64,000 nucleotides of DNA from Lepidonotus clava (taxonomy: Eukaryota > Annelida > Polychaeta > Phyllodocida > Polynoidae), in NCBI GenBank assembly GCA_936440205.1, contig OW387135.1, positions 28,250,792 through 28,314,791 on the forward strand, in the 5' to 3' direction. The notes under the pieces were generated by a model. The model was not told the origin of the DNA, did no database searches, and saw only the letters and a list, made by a program, of their open reading frames with translations. Positions 48,831-59,599 of this stretch are shown piece by piece. Position 1 is the first letter of the stretch. Each line of letters opens with the position of its first letter. A program made the translations under genes and the position numbers.

Positions 48831-49120
48831 GGCTGTATTCCACATACTGAAAGTGCTATGCTGATTTACAGCCAATACACTTTTGGTACTGCCAATTTAC
48901 AATCGGCGGCCCTGCTGATAAAATTTACCAATGTGTTGGTAAATTTTTCCTGCCGATTTTTGCATTGGTTGCCGATATGGCACTTTCGGCAGGCAATTTT
49001 CCACTTTCAGAGGCCGATTTTCCACTTTTGGTGGCTGAAAGTATGGGCCACTGGTATAGAACATTACCATGGCAAGGGTCAATATTGGCAGCTGCACTTT
49101 CGGTATGTGGAATACGGCCT
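48831..49120. mobile_element. 290-bp MITE with TTAA target duplication
   Basis: TTAA flanks both ends (48827-48830 and 49121-49124). The ends are inverted: GGCTGTATTCCACATACTGA and, on the minus strand, AGGCCGTATTCCACATACCG, continuing with AAAGTG. The inside contains degenerate repeats of GCCGATTTT(C)CACTTT every 20-30 bases. TTAA duplications are known for piggyBac and Kolobok elements. A matching right-end fragment next to TTAA lies at 18600-18616. Confidence 0.78.
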
Positions 49121-49124
49121 TTAA

Positions 49125-49740
49125 TTAGGAATATACACAATCGGGCATATTTTGAATCTCCTGTCCTAGTCCATAGCCTGAGAAAACTAAATTTGCCTTT
49201 GATCTGCTATGCAAGAACAGAGGTATTGATATTGTTTAACCATTTAGACCCCAGTCCGCACATATACCCGCCGAAAAAACGGTTTCGAAAAAGGATATTT
49301 TTTCCATGCATATTTTTTTCGATGTTTTTTCAAGAAGAACACATTGATACGCATGCAGCACACAAATGTAAATAACATATCGTTTTAAAGCTGATTAGAC
49401 ATCCTAATCATTGCCACAAACCAGATTTAGAACTATATCTTATACCATTATGCAATGGTCAACCTTTGAACATCTTCAATTAAAAGGAAACTAAGGAATT
49501 CTGAAGGGAAATCCAGCAATTCCTGAATACAATCTGTGGGTCTATAGGGTTAATATAATGTTCTAAATCAAATCTAGCAAAATGCTGATGGAGTTCTGAA
49601 GTAAATAAAATTCTCTGTAAACCAAACTCGGCCTGCACATACTTAATATCGTGGTGACAGCAGGGAGATTTTGAAAGTTTCATCTAGTCCTGGCCGGCAA
49701 GGGCAGCAAAGGTTAGGCTGACCAAAGCCACGTTGGGCTC
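49125..49740. other. AT-rich non-coding stretch
   Basis: I see nothing to annotate. Confidence 0.4.
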
Positions 49741-49795
49741 CTGTCGGTTACCTTGGATGACAAGGTCTAAAAGGCGTCTCCACATCCGGAGTAAG

Positions 49796-49890
49796 ATGGC
49801 GGATGACGGTGACAGAACGCTGAGACCCCTATTATCGCCCACATCCATCAGGGGCTCGCAGAGCTACTCCAGGGTCCTGACATTCACTCA
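49796..49890 (+). CDS. possible first coding exon of an unknown gene
   Basis: The start sits in GTAAGATGGCGGATG, close to the YY1/TISU context (SAASATGGCGGC) found at starts of genes with short 5' leaders, and follows an ETS-type CATCCGGA 10 bases upstream. The open frame begins MADDGDRTLRPLLSPTSIRG and runs 31 codons plus two bases to a donor-like TCA|GTGAGTAA at 49890/49891. Read without splicing, it stops two bases later. A second donor-like ATG|GTGAGTAG lies at 49902/49903. The peptide is not one I recognise. If real, the rest of the gene lies to the right across a long intron, perhaps beyond the window. The evidence is signal-based only and chance is possible. Confidence 0.3.
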
Positions 49891-49910
49891 GTGAGTAACA
49901 TGGTGAGTAG

Positions 49911-50874
49911 CTTTGAGTAAGTGACTTTGGGGAGTTCTGCTCCCCACGTACACACTGAGCCTTTTATTACACATGGACGTACTAAGTTGTAAAATCTGAT
50001 GGTAAACAATGAAATGATGCGGGAGTTCTATAAAAATCTATAGGCTAAAAACTTTTTATTCGATAATATCAAATTTTACTAAATTGTGTAGTTTCGTAAT
50101 TGATAATCAGCTGATAAAACAGGGTTTCAGATACTATGGTGGGATAATTGTATAAATCAGGATAATGTGTTACCTCAAATACCCAAATGTTGCCTCAAAA
50201 ACAAATTACACAGTGAAAGTGAGTGTTTCCTTAATTCTCATATAGTAGTCACGTGACCTGGTATTGAACAGTCAGAAATCTGTATTCTTGTTGATGCGCT
50301 TATAAAGTGTCTTAAGTGACACTTTTCTTTTAACACCTGCGTGCTGATTGTCTTGCTTGAGGAACAAACACGATTGGAACGAGTGTAACTCGAGGGTGGC
50401 CCAGAAGCAGGTCCAGGCTAAGTTTGAGAATGGCGTCGGAGTGAGCGGACGTGTGCTGAGAGCAGGAGAGACCTAAACATGTTTTTTCACCAACATCTAA
50501 TACCCACATGAAGGACTACCTGGATTATTTGTTTTGAACTTTACATCGAGAACAAAAATTCAAAACACGCCAATCTATCCAATTGCTGTGATCACAGAAT
50601 CTTGGCAGAAATAGGAAATCAGTTGTCCTCTACGCTTTCAAATTTCCTGCCATACCGCCTGGCTACACATATTATCGCCCAATGTCTATCTCAACACGGA
50701 GTAGAGGTACTGATCAAGATATTCATTCTATACCAACCTAAGAGCAACTTAATCAAGAGCATTGGAGCCCTGACAAGGCCCAACCATCTGCTTCTCCTAA
50801 CCACACCTGAATCCCTGAGATCCAAATACAAACTAGGAACTTACCGCTTACAATAGATGCCAACCAGTGGCAGA
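49911..50874. other. non-coding stretch
   Basis: No gene is supported. An 84-codon frame (50602-50856) is unfamiliar and lacks convincing signals. Confidence 0.4.
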
Positions 50875-50945
50875 TGCAGTCGGGGGAGGGGGAGGGGGGA
50901 CAAAATTGGTTGCCCCCTCCCCGCCTCCCTAGATGGCAGACTCTG
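50875..50945. mobile_element. short hAT-like relic
   Basis: It starts CAGTGGCAGATGCAGTCGGG and ends, on the minus strand, CAGAGTCTGCCATCTAGG. It has G- and C-rich inner segments like the elements at 12447-12604 and 32768-32936. No target duplication is visible. Confidence 0.35.
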
Positions 50946-51520
50946 GACCGCGGACACCCGCGTCCACTAATGTTAGCACACCACTGTTATGGTGTGGTTG
51001 GAACTCTTGAAATGAGATGAGGATGAACAGGGTCAGTGAGTGATGAAGATTAGCTCAGCTTCTTGTGAATTGCTTAGTTGATTAAGATGTACCAGACATT
51101 CTCCAGGACTTTTCAACACATAGGCACTATAGCTATTGATTTATATTGTATACTAGGAGCTTATCCCTTTCAAAAGATCGTGTAGACGTAGGTGGTATAG
51201 CCATGGATTTATTACCTTGCAGCTTGGGAATGTGAGTTATCCGCATTGTATTGAAAGGCGGGGGTAAAGCAACTGTTTCAAATGATCGATTTGATACATT
51301 GGCATACATTTGATCCTGCCATTCTAACCCATTTAATTGTGTCTACCTCCCACTGCTTATTCGATTTTCAAACACAACAAACAGTGTAGCCGTCGGAAAG
51401 ACATCAGCCAATCATGCTTAATTCGCCCATCTGTCATTTTAGTTTTCCCTCTTTGAGATCACGAGAGGACTGAGGGGGTGGCTGAGAGGGTGAGTCCCAA
51501 ACCACCCTCGCCCATGGCGA

Positions 51521-51600
51521 GCCCGCCCACCGTCCCCCGCCCCCCCCCCGCCCACCCCCGCCCACCCCCGCCCACCGTCCCCCGCCCACCCCCGCCCCCG
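51521..51600. repeat. C-rich low-complexity tract (CCCACCCCCG-like units)
   Basis: About 80 bases of CCCACCCCCG, CCCACCGTCC and longer C runs. The minus strand has many closely spaced runs of three or more G, so it could form a G-quadruplex. Pro/Arg-rich frames here are compositional. Confidence 0.9.
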
Positions 51601-51605
51601 CGTCG

Positions 51606-52130
51606 GCCCAATGATGAATGGGGCGCGGCTAGTTGTCATGAAGGCCGCGCCTCGTTCGATCCTATGCAAGAATCTTGTCGACGGCTTACAATTATAGCCA
51701 CTTCTGCCGACAACAGATCGCCCGGTGCCTGCCAGGCCGGCCCCAGACAATCCTCCCCCTTCTTCCCGGCCCGGCCAGGGCTATGCGCAGGGTGCAGCGG
51801 CCATCATTAATTCTTCAACTCCAGCCTCACCTTGGCGCGTTCTTCCGCCGATAAAATGTAGTCCCTGGTACAGGCGACGCGCTGCGGATTTAATAGGGTC
51901 TTGGTTAACGGGTAATTGGCACATTGAGCCTGGCCGACGCTAATTGGTATGTTAGGTAGGAGAAGGCCCAGGCCTCGGGTTCAGGCCTGTTGCTACGACC
52001 AAATACATCATGTTTGACATTTGCAAATTCTGCCGCCAAGAAGGTGGTTGTCTTGGTGACGGAGCGTGCACATTGAGGAAAGGGAATAAGGGTTGTTGGG
52101 GGGTGACGATTCGTCTTCCTGGTAGTTAAC
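51606..52130. promoter_or_regulatory. GC- and CpG-rich segment with homeodomain-type cores
   Basis: CpG-rich DNA (TTGTCGACGGC, GGCGACGCGCTGCGG) interleaved with CATCATTAATTC, GTTAACGGGTAATTGG and GCTAATTGG. No coding exon is convincing. It is a candidate regulatory region by composition and site content only. Confidence 0.25.
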
Positions 52131-52719
52131 AATGGAGGAAGGAAAACACAATTGGCATGTTTACAGCAAGAAATCCCCCTAATGTGACTAGGAAGTTGAC
52201 TTAGGTCTATTTTATTATGATAGTTTGTTTATGACAATTTAAATCAATGCAAGTGTAATTGATAATGCATCTATGATTCTTTGAAGTCATGAGAAGGTAT
52301 TGTCAATCACTGGGATTCCTACCTGTGAGTGCTGGCAATTAAGGAACCTAAATGTAGGTAAACTCACCTGCTTTATCTTGAAGGATCCTATCGCATATTA
52401 GCAATTCACAATATCTATTATAAGACCATTATTTTTTAGATGGATCTAATATGCTGTAGGCCTACTTAAGCGCTTCACATTTAAGAAGAAAAGGCCACAG
52501 CCGTTTTAAAAAAGCAATTAGTGTAGTTGTCTTTTTCCCTTTCAGAAAGAACTAATAGATCTACAAAAGAAGGATCTAGACCTAATGTGGTCTATTTGAT
52601 GGAATCATTCTGCGTTGACAGCAGCTTAAATTTACAATGGTCTGACAATCCTCAAAGTACATGTATTACTCATCCGGCTGTCTCAGGACGCCAGCCACAC
52701 TGACAGTTTTCTTGTCCGT
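52131..52719. other. AT-rich non-coding stretch
   Basis: I see nothing to annotate. TAGGCCTA at 52457-52464. Confidence 0.4.
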
Positions 52720-53000
52720 TCAAATATCAAGATGCAGCTGAATCAGCCATTAGCTTTGTCATTTCTAATTAGCCACTTAAAACAAAGATCTCTGATGTGG
52801 GCTTCCTTTAGTGGCAGTAGAACGGTTGGGAGACACCCGCCACCATTGTTTGTTTTGGCTTCAATTAAAGCCAAGAGAAGCCTCCAACGAAAGAGAGTGG
52901 ACCATGCATATGGCTGCCATGCCTTGGGCACATACAGTGCGCATATAGCTCCTACGTCACTTCCTGTAGAATCAACTTCCGGTTTTCTCAAGTGTAAAAA
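52720..53000. promoter_or_regulatory. candidate enhancer with SOX/FOX and homeodomain-type sites
   Basis: Contains CATTAGCTTTGTC, TTTCTAATTAGCC, ACCATTGTTTGTTTTGG (overlapping SOX and FOX cores), TTCAATTAAAGCC and CAACTTCCGGTT. The 119-codon frame across it is unfamiliar. Dense developmental-type sites suggest a regulatory element, but this is inference. Confidence 0.22.
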
Positions 53001-54763
53001 TAGTCTTGGATCGAAGCTTGTGATACATGTACTAATAGACCACAGTGTTTCCCCCAGGGGCTGTTCTAATTTAGAAGATCAGTTACTATAAGTAGACAGT
53101 CGATACTGCCAATCATACTTCTCCCACAAAGCAGACTGTGTGAGGGCCAAGCACGATGAATTAATAATAGCAGTTCGAGTGGGCATGATTAGGAGGCAAA
53201 AGAACAGGTGTTTATGTCATAGAAGCTAAAAAAGGCACAAATTGGTTTCATTTTTACAAAAAAGGAAAGTAAATATGTTACAAAATCATGTGCGGTTCCC
53301 GTTTGTTCTTAAACCAGGATGTCAACCAAAATATGATTAATTGCAATCCACATTTGTTATTTCATCGAACTTTGTGTTAGATTTTGATTGGATCCATATA
53401 GTAGCATTCTCCTTTGGTTAGGTTGACACCTAACTTAATAGTTAAGATCTGACATAATCAGAATGTCACAATACCGTTCTGCTTAGGTGAGGTTGGGACC
53501 TCACTTGGTCAGGAGGTCACAAATTAGTGTAGGCCTACACGACTGTTACGTTATTTTCCCCCAAAATAGAGTTCTGTGAGCCCTCGATCCTCTAAATCCG
53601 TAAGCATTTCCCAAACAGAATCATTACCCCATAATAGAATTAACTTCATAGTAATAGTGCTTCACGTAATTTCATCAAATCACTGTTTAGATAGATAGAA
53701 TTAATGTGGGGAAAAAGAGAAAATCGTTCGGGTTATTTTTGGTTTATAATCTATAATTTAATTCATTTCCCACAGTTGGTTAAATGTTTTGTATTCCAGT
53801 ATTCAAATAAACCAGTTGATACAAATATATACGCCCCACCATGGGGAAAGGATGCTTCCTGTGGGAATTCAAGATTTGAGGGGATGTTTGAAGCTTTCGA
53901 AATACGCCAAAAATATAAAATATGTTAATTATCAATGGAGTTACAGGTCCCAGAACATAGGAGTAGTGTTCCTGAAAATTCCAATGTATAGAATTATTCA
54001 GTATATAATCTGATAATGAGTAATTTAAGAATCGAATCGAATTATCCCCACATTACAAAGCATATCGATTGTGGCAACAGCGATAACTATCATACGGTAA
54101 AATTTAAGAATAAAACGTTCCAATGACATTCCAAATAGGGCATTTTGAATTAAATAGAATGATTAGGGTCTATTTATTGAAACATATCCACTAATTTAGT
54201 CTAAGGCACTTTCATCACTATTTATCATAGATTCACTCATATATCTCCCCAAATATTACCTCTATCTACGGCGTAGGACACGATACCCTCGGAGCATCAT
54301 TTCATTGTTTTGAAGCACAAAATTAATGGTTATCGAGTAGAATGGCTTCTCTAAACTATAACGAAGGCCTAAAGGCTGATAAGTCGTTCACGTTTCGAAT
54401 TGTGGAAAAAGGCCTATTGATATTTGACTACACCATTTAACTGTTTAAGTCTTTTTTTTTTTTTACCTTTTACCAGGTCATGTCTGGTAGAGATAAAAAC
54501 AATAAGTACCCGCATGTAGAAGTATGTCCGTGCCAGATCTCACTAAAAGGAATTAAAACAAAATTAAGTGTTCGTTTTGATAATGATGGTTATCGGGAAA
54601 TTCTCTGTACACATAATTATGATGAATTCCATGTATCCTTTATGATAAGCAAGTCATTTTCATACATAAAGAAGTATAATTCCTGGTTTCGGAGCTTTTG
54701 GATGCATTAGGGCTCTACATTCTGATTGGAAGTACCAAAGTGAATTTTGCTGGGTGTCATCCG
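53001..54763. other. AT-rich non-coding stretch
   Basis: No gene is supported. TAGGCCTA at 53530-53537 within the longer palindrome GTGTAGGCCTACAC. A T run lies near 54451-54463. Confidence 0.4.
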
Positions 54764-55089
54764 TCTGACCAATGGTTAATCCTCCTTTGTTTACTGGGCT
54801 TAGGGTCAGTAGCCCCCCATCCTAATTGGGCCCATGAGGGGGAGAGGGGGTCCTGCCTAGCCCCCCTTCGACAGTTTTTAATAATTGGGAAGAAACTAAA
54901 TATATATTCCTCTATTTAGGATTCATAACTAAAAGGCTAACTCGTCCCTATTCCTAGTCATTGTTTTCCAGCTTTTAATAATGGGGAAGAAACTAAATGT
55001 GTATCCGTCTTCTGATAGATCTTTAGGATTCATACTTAAAAGGCTAACTCCTCCCTATTCCTATTCCCTAACTAAGTATATTATCTTGA

Positions 55090-55135
<46 letters not shown>

Positions 55136-55217
55136 CTAAATCCGACATGTGACTTTTGGAACCCACCATCAAGGGCCGACGACTCACCGTTCCAAGGGGG
55201 ATTAGCCGTTGGTCAGA
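54764..55217 (+). mobile_element. 454-bp MITE, copy B of the 45.1 kb family
   Basis: The inverted ends are TCTGACCAATGGTTAATCCT and, on the minus strand, TCTGACCAACGGCTAATCCC. The interior shares TTAATAATKGGGAAGAAACT, TCTTCTGATAGATCTTTAGG and AAAAGGCTAACTC, arranged as two partial tandem copies, with copy A at 45144-45568 in opposite orientation. A (TA)n run has expanded within it at 55092-55133. Confidence 0.68.
55092..55133. repeat. (TA)n microsatellite inside copy B
   Basis: About 42 bases of TA. Copy A has only a short ATATATATAC stretch at the corresponding place, so the array grew after the copies diverged. Confidence 0.93.
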
Positions 55218-55536
55218 AGCCTACATCCCATTTTGCCATAATAAACGAAGGCGAAAGCGGGTGTAGTTGATAATGATTGATATTAAAAAAAATCAAACTG
55301 CCATTCACAATGTGCAGCACGAAAAGTATTCAGTGCAATGTAATGTTAGACGTAAATGTATTAACATATATAGTTGCCTTCCTCCATCCCCACATACACA
55401 TACAGACGTTGGGCATTAAGATGTCCTATAGTCTAATAGCTTGGTGGATCTCAAAATAGACCGGAGACTGTGGGCCGGGAGGTAGGTTGACGTTTACAGT
55501 CTTGGTCCACAAGGAGGACGCTAAGCTGGCCATGTG

Positions 55537-56046
55537 AAGGCCTTAATACACTACACGACATGTGTAATATAATTTTTTGAATTTTATAATTTGGAGCATT
55601 TTACACGTGTGTGGTTTCTCTGTAACATAATCATATCACATCTCTTGCCGTGTAGTGTAATACCACCTTGTTTGAAATTGGCAATTTTGGAGTATTTTAC
55701 ACATGTGCAACAAAGAATTGTGTCTCTAATATGTGTGAATTCTCTGCAACATAATCAAATCACAGCTCATGTTATGTAGTATAATACCACCTTGTTTGAA
55801 ATTGGCAATTTGGAGTATTTTACACATGCATAATAAATAATTTTGTCTCTAATATGTGTGCATTCTCTGCAACGTAATCTTATCACAGCTCATGTCGTGT
55901 AGTGTAATACTACCTTGTTAGAAATTAGCAATTTGTAGTATTTTACACAATGTGTAACAAAGAAGCTTTTCACTGATATGATATGTTACAGCAACATAAT
56001 CATGATAATTATTGCAGCTCATGTCGTGCAGGGTAATACCGCCTTT
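55537..56046. mobile_element. non-autonomous element built on a 123-bp tandem repeat
   Basis: About four copies of a unit with period 123 (one copy shortened to about 96). Each contains TTGGAGTATTTTACAC, TCTCTAATATGTGTG, CTCTGCAACATAATC and CATGTCGTGTAGTGTAATAC. The phrase CACTACACGACATG at the left edge (55550-55563) is the inverted copy of the last of these, so the array is bounded by inverted ends. Possible TTAA sequences sit at 55543-55546 and 56045-56048. I see no coding capacity and do not know the family. Confidence 0.65.
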
Positions 56047-56049
56047 AAG

Positions 56050-57306
56050 GACAAAAATAACCACAAACGGGAGATTCCGTTTGTGTGTGTTTAGAAATTA
56101 ATCAGTAGTATATAAAAGGAAGACAAAGACACAGAGTACAATACAAAGAGATATTGGTGATAAGACAGGGCAAGGATAAAGGGTTGCCCATAGAGGGTTC
56201 TACTAATACTCTTTCAAAGTAAACAGGAACAACTGGAGAGGACAAACGAGATAGAGACATAAACAGCGGACGGACATCAAAAATAGAAAAGAATTAAAAG
56301 TTCACTTTCAACCGACCTGCCCAGAAAACTGGGAATTCAACTGTCACACAGAACCTCTTCCACAAAAAGGGGGAATCAAAAGCCAGTCAATCATCCCCAG
56401 GGACCCTCAGTGTTTTCATTTTTCAGACACGGCTTCATAAATCGACCCTAGCTGGGTGGGCTTTGTTAAATCGGCCCACCCGCTCAGCCATGGGACGTCC
56501 ATCAGTAGTGCAGCTGGTGGCAATGGGATTTTATTGTTATGGGCGAGTTGCAGGGTCCTGCACGGTTCTTACTCCCTGATAAACGACTTGTTAATTACCC
56601 CGAGCCCACATTGACTGATTCCATTGCCCGTCTGCTGTCACGGTGGACGCTTAATGTTTCCTATCTCTCCGTCCCCATGTAGCGGCATTTTAATGTCTAT
56701 AATCTTTTTATGTCTTAGAAGCAAATTCCTTGTACTTCTCGCCTTTGGTAAAAATGGCAGCAGTGCTGATTCCATTCGGAGAGCTCAATGTCTCGTATGT
56801 AAATCCATTAATTGCTTTTTATTACAAATAGATTATTTTGTGTCAATCACAAGGAGAAGCCTGTCTCTCGCAGTTATAGTTATCTAAATCTTTTGACTAT
56901 TTCAGCGAGTCGTCCGAGTAGAAATCAAAAGGCACTGTTCTTCTATTTTCTATATATGGTAGCTTTAATGCTGTAATGGAATCACTAATGGCCTATATTT
57001 TACCTCCCAGATAGGATTACATACATCAAATTCTTCTATACGTCTTAGGATTCTTCTAGATCGTTCCTTGTCAATGAGAAGAGGTTTATAGAAATATATA
57101 TGGACTAAGAATTTACGTTTTCAGCTAATGGTAATTAATTTTTTTAGTTCATATATTCTATCAAACATTTAATGGTCGGAGATTTCAGCTAACCTTCAAT
57201 GGAGTTAACTGGTAGTATACTACCAGGCTATCTGCATTGTCACTGTTCTCTTCAATTTTATAGGAGCGTGGGATGTCTGTGCGCATATATACATGTGACA
57301 GAATCC
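56050..57306. other. non-coding stretch, part possibly regulatory
   Basis: AT-rich with a moderate-GC segment at 56,430-56,720 containing TTTTATTGTTATGGG, TTGTTAATTACCCC and GGGTCCTGCACGG. It looks like conserved non-coding DNA but I have no comparison. An 87-codon frame there is unfamiliar. Confidence 0.35.
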
Positions 57307-57752
57307 TATACCGCATTCGGGAGTCCAGGTGTGCGCATGCACACACCCTTGGCCCCACTTCCTGTGGGTGGTCAAGCGTGATTTTTTTTAGCCAATCAGG
57401 ACTCTCTATTTTCCAATATGGTGGCGCCCACTGGGCCTCTCTCGTATGCGGTATACCGCATTAGTGAGATTCGCACTGGGTGCTACCATGTTGACCAAGG
57501 AATGGTCCTGATTGAGTGAAAAGTAGTGCTTGACCCCCGACAGCTGTTGGCGCCAAAGGGACACGCATGAGCAGACCTAGACTCCCGAATGCAGTATACC
57601 ACATTCGGGAGTCCCATTTGCACATGCCTAGCACCTTTCCCGCCATAGATATCGGGGGTCAAGCGCAATCTACTAGCCAATGAGGAGTGTCCCCTTTTAC
57701 CACGTGACATAACATGGCCCCGCCCAGTGCGAAATTCCCGTGTGCGGTATAC
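57307..57752. mobile_element. three fused MITE copies in alternating orientation (+, -, +)
   Basis: Three units of about 145-155 bp abut at GTATAC palindromes (57451-57456 and 57594-57599; last end 57747-57752). Each starts (T)ATACCRCATTCGGGAGTC at one end and finishes GCACTGGG/CCCAGTGCGAA then GCGGTATAC at the other. The middle unit is reversed. Shared internal phrases are GGTCAAGC and AGCCAAT(C/G)AGGA. Unit limits are about 57307-57453, 57454-57596 and 57597-57752. They share boundary bases, as expected if each inserted at the TA in the terminus of the previous one. Confidence 0.75.
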
Positions 57753-58420
57753 ACCCAGTGCTTTCGGTTAGTTGTGGACAACGCCAAGAGTAAGATACAT
57801 GAACCGATGTGCAATCGGGCAGAGAAATGAAATCATGACCTTTAAGCCCTGTCACAGAGTTAGCTACTGCCCCCTGTTGATACCTATATCTACTCTCCCT
57901 ATATATTCTCCACTGCTGACCTGCAGTGGTGTCCACATTCACAGGCCCTAAGCCGTTTATAGTATGATTCATATCCCAGGTCCAAACACGTGGAGTCAAC
58001 AATAGCCAATACCCCAAACACACAACCACCACACGTCCGCAGCTTAAGCTGGTGATCGACAACGCGATTTTGGACCGATTTTGAACCGATTTTGAAAATC
58101 GGTTTGTTAAATAATAATAAATAAATATAAATAATATATATTTTCCAACGAGCTTTGGATAATCCATTTCAGAAAATTGATATTTTCGCAGGTACAATTT
58201 ATTCCAAATATGCGAAAAATGCACGAGAAGAAAATCGGTTGGCCTTTTTGTCGCATCGTGGATCACCGGCTTTACATTACATACAGTACAACCACCAAGC
58301 TGCAGTTCCCGGTCAACCAGTCCTCAGCCCAACTCCTCCTTACCCAGCTTTTCCCACTCAACTGTTGCTCCTCCAGGCGGCCACAAAGTGCTCCACTCCG
58401 GGCCTCAGATGGAGATAATC
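57753..58420. other. non-coding stretch
   Basis: A local repeat, CCGATTTTGAACCGATTTTG followed by AAAATCGG, forms a small hairpin near 58075-58105. A 189-codon minus-strand frame spans this region and part of the MITE cluster. It has no recognisable domain and I regard it as chance. Confidence 0.4.
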
Positions 58421-59599
58421 TGCGGCGATCCCCGCATCATATTTGTCTTCATAAGCTCGTATGATCAACGTCAGCGTCCCGCCGACTTCCTTATCACTTA
58501 TCCCTGCTGGCCCTGTGACGTCATGCCGCGTCTCTGATCTGCGAGTCGCTGGCGAGTGGCTCACCGACAAGTGGCCCGCAAACGAATTCATCTCGGCTCG
58601 AGTGGCAGGCGACTGTTGATTTTCGCCGGGCGCAGGGTTCTTAGCGCCGATAAATGAGCATTTTTGTGACCATTTTTCTGTCCGTGGGAGGTAGCAATAC
58701 GTTCCTGGGCTTAACTTTGTCCACCGAGCCGTTTTAGCTGCACGCGCTTAGGTAAACAGTGTGTTGTTGGTGGATAAGTGAAAGTTATCCATCCACTGAG
58801 TATACTTACTGTGGATGTAATTTCAATGTCTTAATTGTGGATCCCAAGGCATAGATTCTTAAAATGTAACGACAAATTTTAAAACTCTGTATACGGATAA
58901 AGTACATACACGGAAACAATTGTAAAAGGTAACAAAAGGTCAAGAGCTAAATCATATGCTAATTGATATTATTTATCACGAAATGTATTTCCTGTAAATT
59001 CTTATGAACAAAAAATGAAATGTTCCCATAGTAACTGAAAGTGGGTATTCAGATTGAATGGGACATTTCTCACCTGTTAGTAGTTATGCAAAAGGGTTAA
59101 GAGAACGTATCTCATTCTCAAATCAGAATAGCCCTATTTCACAAAGGTTTCATTATTTAAGTGCAATTCATTTTCTTTGAGAATAAATCATACTCTAACC
59201 CGCTAACAAGTATGCGCAGAAAGTCTTACTACCAAGGGTTATTTAGGTCCAAATAAAATCTATTAACCTACTTTGTCCAGAGTACCCTATGTTTGAAACA
59301 ATGTTGATGTGATGGAACATTGCTGAACTAAACTTGTGAAAAAGCCCGAGGGAGTTAAAAACATCATTGAAGACCCCCTACAGGGTATACACCACTTTAC
59401 GTACAGTTTATTAGAAAAATGCTTCAATTTCAGAAGGGCAGAACAGCAGCTGTTTCCATTAGATTTGATAGATCTGTCCTTTCTGCGGGCAACGACTTGG
59501 CACGCCTGATTATAGAGCTGTAAATCCTTGGTGCAGCGTAGGTGGCGGCCAGGTTGAAAAGGAGAGCGAAATTGGTCAAATTTCTCTTCAACCGGCAAA
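58421..59599. other. non-coding stretch
   Basis: GC-rich to about 58,740 (TGTGACGTCATGCCGCG, a CRE-type site), then AT-rich. No gene recognised. Confidence 0.35.

Noticed and set aside
56744-56820. Short frame starting AAAATGGCAGCAGTG
   Set aside because: Only about 25 codons to a stop, with no upstream promoter-like sites and no recognisable peptide.
57697-58266. 189-codon minus-strand open frame, the longest in the window
   Set aside because: Its last part reads through MITE sequence, its composition is not protein-like in any family I know, and it lacks start or splice context.
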